Assembly (NCBI RefSeq): GCF_009730915.1
Contig: NC_052472.1
Coordinates: 17,700,382-17,764,381 of the forward strand
From: Dioscorea cayenensis subsp. rotundata
Lineage: Eukaryota > Streptophyta > Magnoliopsida > Dioscoreales > Dioscoreaceae
Length of the DNA stretch: 64,000 bases
Reading direction: 5' to 3'
The position numbers were made by a program, and so were the translations under genes. This document shows positions 56,067-64,000 of this stretch, piece after piece; position 1 is the first letter of the stretch, and the number at the start of each line of letters is the position of its first letter. The notes below the pieces were generated by a model. That model saw only the letters and a program-made list of their open reading frames with translations, made no database searches and had not been told where the DNA came from.

Positions 56067-58687
56067 CTGCAAAAGAAAAAGTTCATATTTCCATGTTATT
56101 TTTGAAACTGAGATGAGAAAGGCAATGATTTTAAATGACGCCTTTAATGATTGTAACTATTTCCAGTCAAAGGACTCTCAGAAAGGGAACATATTCATAT
56201 TATCTTAAGCATTAAGGACAAAAAATAATACTAACATCTAACCTATTCCAGCCATAGTATCTGCCCTAGACAAACAACAAGCACAACTGATATGGACTTA
56301 CTGATTATGCCCAGTGGGTTCTTGGCAAGAAATAACTAGACTATCACACTAGCAGTATAAAAAGATGACGCAAAATGCACAGTGATGGCAGCTCACTTAG
56401 CCACCAAAACAATCAAGCAGTAGGACATAAAGGTAGGAAACAGATCATAGATACACATATTGTACTTTATGCCAACTTCTTGTTGGTGCCCACAATTTAA
56501 AGTCTAGTATGAGCAAAACTAGTCAAGCATCAGAGACCGAGATTTATATTTAATGCACATCCATTTTTACTGAACAACATTGTAAACATTTGCACATTGT
56601 TTAGATAACTGCTATTATACACCTGTAAAAGCCTTATTTTCTTGCATCTAACATTTTCTTAAAAATACAAATAAAGGTCAAGGATAGTACTAGCATGTAT
56701 CTAATCTGAATAAATCTGACATGATATACTGAATGTTATAATTGTCTATGAATACAGGCTGCAAAACAAGCTCATCTCCAAAAATTTGAGATTCTGTCAA
56801 CAAAATTTAGTAAGACGACAAACTCATAAGAAAGCAGAAATTTTGCACCAAGATTGCCAAAACTCACACCCAAAAACAATGAAAACTTCAAAAATAAAAT
56901 AAAAATTATGTTCATTACTAAACTCTCTACTCTTGACATTCCACAAATTGTGAAATCTTTGTAAGTGATGCAGCAAACACAAAAGTACATATTTTAAGAA
57001 AGTTAGAAATTGAAAGAATTGCATGTATATTTGTACAACAATTCTTGTCCTACTCCTTCACTTGAAGTTTGATAAAGAGTGATAGTGAGAACACACAATA
57101 CACGCACAGGACAAAAGCAATGGGGAAAAAATAATAAAAAAAATGTGAAATAATTACCAAAGTTTCTTTCATTCATGCATTCCACAAGATAATAACTTCT
57201 CAAGCACACACATAGACACACAAACACACACACACAGAGGCAGAGAAAAAGATAAGGGGGCCAAACTCAATAATTTTTCCTTCTCTCCATTGTTTTCCTT
57301 TTTATCACTTCCAACAGGAGACAAGATATAAGTAGTAAGTAGATGTATCAAATCAAATTGTTAGGGCCAACCATTGGTTCATGAACATGTCCAATTATTC
57401 AACAAGCAGACTCTTTTATCTTCTTGCGAATTCAATATAATCATACTTATTTTACTTCCAAACACCAAAATTTAATAAAAAGGCCAGAAAATTTAAGAAA
57501 AGAACTGCCCCTCATTTGTAAACAACCAAAAACTTTTGAGAAATAATGGACAAAGAAGGTGTGCATAACTATTCCATGCTTTAAATATAATTCTATGAGT
57601 ACAAAACCATCAACAAATTAATCATGCTTAAATATAACTCTATGTGCACAAATCATATCAACAAATCATGTGACTATATAGGTGAACATTTAATATGACA
57701 TGTCATCATGTTTTATTATCTCAATCATGCTTCTTAATTCAAATCACTAGTAGCGGGTAGGACAAACAAGGAAAGCCATTCCTTGGCTAACCAATCATAA
57801 ATTCAACATTAATTATGAGATTTAATGAGAGTAAACACTTACCTCTGTTTATTAATTTTTCATATATATAATATTGAGAGATATATTAGATATATAACAA
57901 ACAATCACAAATTAATGCAGATCAAATACCATTAGCATGTAAATCAGGCTCAAGAAAGCATCAAAGCATCACTTTCCTTGAACAATTTGAATGACTTTAG
58001 TGTCAAAACCTAGATCTTAACCATATCAACATAAGATATTACTCATCAATGTACCCAAAAAGAATGAAATATGATCAATACCTTCCAACGACCCAAAATA
58101 AATAGCAATTAACATAAGTAGATTAATTAGACCTTGCTAATTCATCTTGCTAATAATAAAAGTTTTGAAAAATAAAAACCAGATAATTACTCTCTTAACT
58201 CTTTAATTCGTGCCTTACAACAAATCATATGGGCTTTCTTATGAATGATTATATGAAACCACTACAATTCCATGATCCATTCACACAGAATCATAGTCTG
58301 AATGGAGTGAACCTGGATTTATTAGAAAATTGACTTCAAGCTCTACAAATTTGGCATTCAACATTTCCAAGAATCATAGTGCCCAGTGAAGTAAAAAAGA
58401 ACTATACAATGTGTGGCAACTTAACAATTTGTGTCCAAGTGCCTAAGCCAGAGCTCAAGGTTTATGATTAATTGTGTGGCATCAAATTAGTTAGAAAACA
58501 TAGGAAATTAAAATCAGAGAGTCAGGAGAAGGAGATCAAGATATAAAAGGATGGAGATATTTCTAGATCAAGGCTATTGGCGATTTGGAGATCTTATAAG
58601 AACTTTTGAAGATAATTGACTACTTCAAAATGTTAACATAAATCAGAAATCAAACTTGCCTCACTATTTCTCATAAATTAGAAACAC
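56067..58687. other. CACTA-2 interior, intron-like, no exon recognised
   Basis: 2.6 kb of AT-rich sequence between the two groups of captured exons. The upstream kelch exons expected on the minus strand (around FGGFYDTLREV in relatives) are not found. Short open frames near 56772-57351 include a CA-repeat region (57205-57240) and look like noise. Confidence 0.45.
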
Positions 58688-59238
58688 CTATGTCAGGCTA
58701 ATCTCCACCAACAAATCAAACCCCCTCGTCTTCACCTCCTGCAGAAAATCAAATCACAATCACCAACATTTTCCACACAAAAAGAACAAAATCGAAGCTA
58801 AAACACACCTGAGCCAACACAAATGCATCATTAACACCATATCTAGACTCCAAAGAACTAGATGCCTTCATAGAAACATATCTCTGCGCAACAATCTCAC
58901 CACCACCACCAACTAATCAAAATTAATAATAAAAAAACCTACTCAACGGGAGGGAAGAAGTCGATCAGGGAAAAACCAAGGAGCGAGAACTGCATCAAAG
59001 AATAACCCAAGACAATCAATGGATGGCGATTTGAGAGAAAAGTAAGAAGAAGGGGAAGGGAAGGGGAAGAGAAGAAACCTCCTCGGTGGAGCAATGAGTG
59101 GAGAAGTGGGTGATGGGCTTGATGGTTGTGAAGCCGCGCGGGGCTCGATCTCTTTAGAGAGACCAATTTGGGAATTAGGCGCATGTCAGGAGTTACGGTG
59201 AGAGAGCAAGTCGGGTTTCTCTGTTGGGGAATTCAGCG

Positions 59239-59240
<2 letters not shown>
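58688..59240 (-). pseudogene. Captured 5' part of an unrecognised gene (transit-peptide-like start)
   Basis: Minus strand: ATG 59184-59182 gives MRLIPKLVSLKRSSPARLHN, Arg/Ser/Leu-rich and poor in acid residues, like an organelle transit peptide. Donor GTTTCT after 59079. Exon 2 is 58912-58809 (GGGGEIVAQRYVSMKASSSL then ESRYGVNDAFVLAQ). Exon 3 is 58738-58688 (EVKTRGFDLLVEISLT then TAG). Splice phases agree throughout (1, 0), which supports the model. The predicted product is only about 86 residues, so the gene is probably cut short. A CT-rich leader and a GA tract lie just upstream. I do not recognise the protein. It may be transcribed into the kelch exons downstream. Confidence 0.5.

Positions 59241-59241
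<1 letters not shown>

Positions 59242-59289
<48 letters not shown>
59242..59289 (-). promoter_or_regulatory. (GA)n/(CT)n tract at the presumed promoter of the captured gene
   Basis: About 23 GA units, pyrimidine-rich on the minus (coding) strand, roughly 60 bp upstream of the ATG at 59184. CT-rich tracts of this kind are common near plant transcription starts. It could equally be a neutral microsatellite. Confidence 0.5.
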
Positions 59290-59291
<2 letters not shown>

Positions 59292-59374
59292 GTTTTTGAA
59301 TTATTTCTTAAAACAAAATTAATGTAGAGGGGTTTATGTAAACTGGTTGTAAAAACATGGGGAAAAAATATTCT

Positions 59375-59442
59375 ATTTTATTATAGAGGTGGTTTTTTAA
59401 AACCCCTCTTTTTAAGTGCCTCTAAAGCCCAAAAATGTAGTG
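59375..59442. repeat. 3' terminal region of CACTA-2
   Basis: Contains GAGGTGGTTTTTTAAAACCC, GTGCCTCTAAAG and the terminal TGTAGTG, followed by the TAG duplication. It has only one palindrome-like pair compared with nine at the other end. Confidence 0.75.
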
Positions 59443-59445
59443 TAG

Positions 59446-59859
59446 TACTTTGAATCTTAGCTTATGAGTGTTATACCACGTCACTAATATTAAAATTGTA
59501 AGATTTATATTTTGTACCATAAAACTTCCTCTTGTCACACTAATTATTATCTAGTTAAAATATTGTATGATCAAATGTTAATAATATAATCTTCAATATA
59601 TGTTATGTATTAAACTTAAAAAGTTTAAGAAATAAAACAATCTTGTAAAACAACCATTTTTATTAATTTGTTAATATTATTCTAGACGTGAGATTTAAAG
59701 CATCTTATGCAAAAATATTATATTTTGTATCTTGATAGATAAAATTTTTTATAAGATCGCAGTTACCTGAAAATGATAATTATTTCTTTCATTCACTTCA
59801 ATTAACAAATTTTACCCCTTTCAATGAGCTTGAATTCAAGATGTAAATGAAATAAAACG
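59446..59859. other. AT-rich flank downstream of GRP2, no gene seen
   Basis: Lies between the CACTA-2 end and the 3' flank shared by the two glycine-rich genes. No features recognised. Confidence 0.5.
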
Positions 59860-60068
59860 TTGGCACTGCAGCATGCATCAAGGAGAAAAGTAAAAATCAA
59901 TAAAAGCAAGCATATAAAAAAGCAGTAGTTATATTTATCACAGTACATAATGATACTCACACAATAATATTATTACACAACCACTGCTCAAACATATATA
60001 TCAATCCATGGAGCTGCTCATCCTCATCCTAGTGCTCTTCCTCATCCATGGATCTACTCATCCTTCCT
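59860..60068 (-). other. 3' flank / 3' UTR of GRP2
   Basis: Follows the GRP2 stop on the minus strand and aligns with 1500-1742 next to GRP1, including AAGCAAGCATA and CACAACCACTGCTCAAACAT. Confidence 0.65.
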
Positions 60069-60375
60069 CTAAGGATGTCCATGTCCACCTCCACCACCTT
60101 TGCCATATCCACCACCATGTCCTCCTCCACCTCCACCTCCACCTCCCTTCTCATATCTTTCACCGCCATGCCCACCTTCACCTCCACCTCCCTTTCCATA
60201 TCCTCCACCACCATGTCCACCTCCATCTCCCTTTCCATACCCTCCACCACCATGTCCACCTCCACCTCCACTGGGCGTGTAATTAACCCTCATTCAAGGT
60301 CCTCTCAGCAGAGGACAGACCTATGGCAAGTAGAAGTATTAAGCCAAGAACCAAAAGCACTGTGTTCTTAGCCAG
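60069..60375 (-). pseudogene. GRP2, glycine-rich secreted protein pseudogene
   Basis: Minus-strand relative of GRP1. The signal peptide is readable as AKNTVLLVLGLILLLAIGLS then SAERTLNEG, but the start codon is CTG (60375-60373) where GRP1 has ATG. Directly after NEG the frame meets TAA (near 60285), and the Gly-rich part (GGGGHGGGGYGKG units, about 65 residues, shorter than GRP1) continues in a shifted frame to the stop at 60071-60069, ending GHGHP as in GRP1. A hAT element begins 50 bp upstream. Loss of start plus frameshift mark a pseudogene. Confidence 0.85.
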
Positions 60376-60576
60376 TGTGACTATAATAAAGGTGTGTTTG
60401 GATCAAGGGAATCATCACTGTTAGCAGGGACGGAACCAGGACTTAAAGATCGGGGTGGGGGCTGAGGACAAAATGTCTAAAAATATATTTCAGTCAACAT
60501 AACAATTGTATTCGATACAAAATAGTGCGATATTGTGACATTTAATTAAAACAATTACAAAAAAAACATAAAACAT

Positions 60577-63103
60577 TTATCTATGCACACTCGAATTAGA
60601 ATTGCCATCTGTGCGACGCATGCTACTTAGAGGAGGTAACTGAATACGGCGAGTTTGCATTTTTTGAAAACATTGTAGGATAGCCTCATTGTCAATAGTT
60701 GCAAAAACCTCTTTCTCAATATATACAATCATGCTATCATGCATCCACTCGTCTCCCATTTTGTTGCGCAAGTCAGTTTTCACAATATTCATCACCAAAA
60801 ATGCCCTCTCAACATTAGCTGTCGCAACTGGCAAAACCAATGCCAGCTCAATAAGATGATAAACGAGGAGAAAAATAGTACATTTGCTAGTATCAACCAT
60901 CTTTATAGGAAAACCTCCCAAGTCCCCGATATTTGCAAAATCATCATCATGTCGCACATCATAAATGAAAGTAGCAAGTTGATCCTCAAGCATCATACGT
61001 TCAGTCACTGAGAAGTCTTCAGGGTACAACTCTGCAAGACGGAGTAGCTTATGGATGTTGAATTTAGAAAATGAGTCTCTAGGATCAAGGCATGATACCA
61101 AAAGAAGTAACTCCGTGCTAGCTTCAGGAAAGCGGTTGAGCATTTCTAGAGAAATCAAATTAATAACCTAACATTGAAATAATGATAAAATAGAGAGAAA
61201 ATATAAATAAAAAGAATAAATTTATGATATTTATAAAATTATAATAAATACAAAAAATAATTACCTCACAAAAAATCTCTACACGATAATGGTGAAAATG
61301 AGTAATGAATTGTCCTTCCCGCCTAGAACGACCATGAATTGGCATATTATCCTCCATATTAGGCACATCGATTGAGTTCCCCTTACAAAAAGAGATAACT
61401 TCTCCCAAAAACTCATCCCATCCTGTCTCCCTAAAGTGTTGAAGACGAGCTTTCACCGCTTCAATCAATCGCATGGCTAGAACAATATTTTGGTCTTTTT
61501 GTTGTAACGCAAGTGACAACCCATTTGTCATCCCCAATAAACACCTCATCAAGTACATCACAAATACAAACTGGTAATTCTCCATTTTGTCAATCAAACT
61601 TGCGACTATGCCTCTATTATTACTAGAAGCCCCATCATCATGCACATTTTGGAGTACCTCTAAAATTGAGGTCCACATAGAAATTAGCTGGAGAATTGTA
61701 GTGTAATGAGATCCCCAACGAGTATCCCCAGGTCGTGCTAAACTGGATTCTTGATTTTTTCCGTTACCACTGACTATCTCCACCTTCTCCAATTGCTCAA
61801 CCAATCTATCATGATGATGTTGCCGAAGTTGATCTCTACTTTTACATGATGCTCCGGTGGCATTAACAATCATATTAACATATTGGAAAAAATCACTCAC
61901 AATTCGATTCTCTTTAGAAACCGCAATAACCACTAATTGTAGTTAGTGAGCAAAACAATGTACATATCTTGCATATGGATTTTCTTTTAAAATAAGTGCT
62001 TTCAAACCATTGAATTCACCTCGCATATTTGAAGCCCCATCATATCCTTGCCCTTTTAACCTCGAAAGAGACAACTTGTGTTTAGCAAATAAATAATCAA
62101 TGGCATTCTTTAAAGAAATTGCAGAGGTATCAGACACATGCACCAATGCAAGGAATCGCTCTATCACATGTCCATTCTTATTCACATATCGTAAAACAAC
62201 TCCCATTTGTTGCTTTATTGAAGCATCTTGGGCTTCATCAACCATAAGAGAAAAATAATTATCCCCAATATCATCAACAATAACACGTGTAATCTCCGTT
62301 GCACAAGCATTTGCCAACTCCTTTTGAATTTTCGGGGAAGTCAATTGATTGTTTCCAGGGGCATTTTGATTGACTATCTTCCAAACTTCTAAATTTTGTA
62401 GGCTATACCAATCAAGCAACTCAAGAAAATTGCCTTTGTTTAGTGAATTTGAAGACTCATAATTTCCACGGAAAGGTAAACCTTGCTTCAAGAGAAAATG
62501 AGTCACATCTAAAATTGCCGTCAAACGAATACGATATGCAACCTCCATCTCATGTGAATGTGTAGCCAACAAGTGTGACACACTTTGTCTTTGACTTTGG
62601 AACCCTTGAAATTTTACTCTTGCACAATTATGCATACTATTTACGGCACCAATATGTTCTACGAATTTTTCCAATGCTTTTTTCCAATTATTGAATCCCA
62701 TTTTGGTGAATGCATCTTCTCCCATTCGGCTTCCTCTACTTGTCTTGAAAGGATAGCACCAAAAACAAAATGCCGCCGCATCTTTTGTCATACTATACTC
62801 CAACCATGGATGTTGTTTAAACCAAGCATCTTGAAAACTTCTCTTTTGTTTGCCATAATCTTTTTGTGGAAAATTGTGGCCAATTGGTTGACATGGGCCT
62901 CTAGTCAAATACTCTCTTCTAACTTGATCTCTAATCCCAATATCAAAGTCTTCAATTGGTTTTCGTAATCCGGGGTCACTAATAATGTCGTTGAAATTAA
63001 TATTTGTATTAATATTCTCCTCGTTTGATTTAGAATCCAATGGTACTTTAGGAGTATTTGATGACTCTTCACTCCTTGGTATTTTGATCAAAAATTTGTC
63101 CAT
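60577..63103 (-). pseudogene. hAT transposase (TTF zinc finger, DUF4371, hAT dimerisation), one visible stop
   Basis: Exon 1 63103-61265 and exon 2 61167-60577 give 809 codons around a 97-bp GT-AG intron in phase 0. The start MDKFLIKIPRSEE is the first ATG of the frame. Domains: a TTF-type zinc finger region (about residues 65-135, with FCFWCYPF); DUF4371-like segment (about 150-385, with VDEAQDASIKQQMGVVLRYV and GQGYDGASNMRGEFNGL); a TRWGSHY motif after residue 445; C-terminal dimerisation domain (LALVLPVATANVERAFLVMN). Such proteins bind the element ends and catalyse cut-and-paste. The one clear lesion is TAA at 61945-61943 in HCFAH-stop-LQLVV, where relatives have Gln (CAA). The RWGSHY core and acidic residues look intact. 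Confidence 0.85.
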
Positions 63104-64000
63104 GATCTATAAAAAAATAAGTAAAAAAAACTTTAATAATAGACTATAAAAAAATTAACAAGCAAAAAAGTTAATCATGACACAACTAACATCATTAGAA
63201 GAATCAAACACAAAATTGTTTGAACATGGTAATGCTAACATTCATGCATCTAAATGATTGAATATGTCTTATGAAACCAATTTTGGTATGTTATTGAATC
63301 CATTTTGTTATGTGTCAGTGTCAATGAATATAAACCTTTGGTAATTGGTATAACTAGTCTTATTGAAGTCTATCTTGTTATACATTTTGCTATATAGGTT
63401 TAAGTGTTTAATACTAAACATTATTTAATTATACATATATACATTATGATATATATTAATATTTGATATTCTCAATATTTTAACTCATTGAGGCATTTAA
63501 TCAAACACATTGTGGGCATATTTATAAAAGTGAAGTTTAACATTCATGTTCTATTTTTTCACCCATGAATTTTATACATTCATTCATATTTCAAGGAGTA
63601 ATACATTCATTCTCATAGAAATAATAAAAATAATACTAATGTAACATACTCACTATTATCTCCAAGACTCTAGGATGGTTAGACTCTAAGCAAACCAATA
63701 TTCAGGTTTTTGAAATCAGGAAACAGAATTTGAAGGAGCTCTTTCAGTGTTTTGATAACTTATAGCCCCATGGGCTGCCCGACCCACAAGGCCACAACCA
63801 CAAGGCTTTTTTCTTTTAGTTTTTTATTTAGTTAGTTTTTTTTTTTTTTCCATTAAAGTCTTAAAGAAATTAATGAAAATTTGAAAGAAAAAAAAGGCTG
63901 AAGGAGTGAAGTTGATAAATGGGGCCGGTTATAATTAAGTTGTGGGCCCACATCACATGCCAATTGCCAAGCCACTCAAATACTCAATGATAAAGTTCAA
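63104..64000. other. Upstream part of the hAT element, no gene seen
   Basis: Presumed promoter and 5' region of the hAT transposase (minus strand). AT-rich, with a T-run at 63837-63850 and a short GC-richer patch at 63760-63800. No terminal repeat is recognised. Confidence 0.45.

Larger units (their letters stand above)
42104..59442 (-). mobile_element. CACTA-2, gene-capturing CACTA element loaded with nested retroelements
   Basis: Left end CACTACACAAAAAAATGC; right end read inward CACTACATTTTTGGGC. The outer seven bases are identical, and GAGGC followed by GGTTTT occurs slightly further in on both sides. The 3-bp duplication TAG is at 42101-42103 and 59443-59445. A palindrome array lies behind the left end. 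The interior holds a gypsy fragment, an L1 LINE with a solo LTR, and captured host exons on the minus strand. No CACTA transposase is seen. Without the nested retroelements the element is about 7 kb. The strand given is that of the captured genes. Confidence 0.82.
60425..64000 (-). mobile_element. Tip100-like hAT element, right end outside the window
   Basis: The left terminus CAGGGACGGAACCAGGAC resembles the terminal repeats of Tip100-type hAT elements. The preceding 8 bases ACTGTTAG are the likely target duplication. A matching inverted end is not found before 64000, so the element runs off the window or has lost its end. The interior carries a nearly intact transposase on the minus strand. 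Confidence 0.75.

Noticed and set aside
56772..57351. Overlapping Cys/Val-rich minus-strand frames
   Set aside because: They read through CA-repeats and AT-rich sequence; no splice or protein support.
62585..62968. Plus-strand 127-codon frame
   Set aside because: Antisense shadow of the hAT transposase.

Overview
The window is nuclear DNA of a flowering plant. It is AT-rich and almost wholly built from transposable elements inserted into one another. Spliced genes with GT-AG introns, tRNA-Met-type primer sites, CACTA, hAT, Mutator-like (MULE) and Harbinger-type DNA elements, and a plant-type L1 LINE all point to an angiosperm. I cannot name the species, and nothing here settles monocot versus dicot. 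The only host genes I recognise are two related secreted glycine-rich protein (GRP) genes, at 1.7-7.3 kb and 60.0-60.4 kb, both on the minus strand and sharing 3' flanks. They look like a former tandem pair now about 53 kb apart; both are broken.

Layout. 1-1.7 kb: AT-rich, with a possible LINE tail. 1.7-7.4 kb: GRP1, whose signal-peptide codons are split by a Ty1/copia element (2206-7251, site duplication GAAGC). 7.8-9.4 kb: a Harbinger-type MITE and an Ac-like hAT MITE. 9.7-27.4 kb: an old copia element (site duplication ATTTT) whose 5' LTR holds an 11 kb CACTA element (9837-20925). That CACTA element itself carries an Ac-like MITE, a solo LTR (ATTAT), a second truncated LTR of the same family and a decayed Ptta/En/Spm-type gene. 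The copia integrase region is cut by another solo LTR (ATCGC). 28.3-35.8 kb and 37.99-41.28 kb: two copies of one MULE. The long copy has a decayed MuDR-like transposase (minus strand) facing a hitchhiker gene (plus strand); the short copy is an internal-deletion derivative. A hAT MITE (35840-36558) lies between them. 42.1-59.4 kb: a second CACTA element (site duplication TAG) containing a 5'-truncated gypsy element, an L1 LINE split by a solo LTR (TGGTG), and captured host exons, including three of a kelch-repeat (KLHDC4-like) gene and the promoter-proximal exons of an unrecognised gene. 60.4 kb to the end: an incomplete Tip100-like hAT element with an 809-codon transposase that carries one visible stop.

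Site duplications and reconstructed targets give a relative order of events: old copia, then CACTA-1 in its LTR, then smaller elements inside CACTA-1. Most element genes are dead. The copia RT/RNase H reading frame (4801-6777) and the terminal hAT transposase are the least decayed. The most unusual signal is a loose repeat around TTTCCGCTTAA that fills every recognised intron of both MULE genes in the sense direction of each gene. Other notable items are a tRNA-Ala-like pseudogene with anticodon UAG in a MULE intron, and the chimeric gene capture in CACTA-2.
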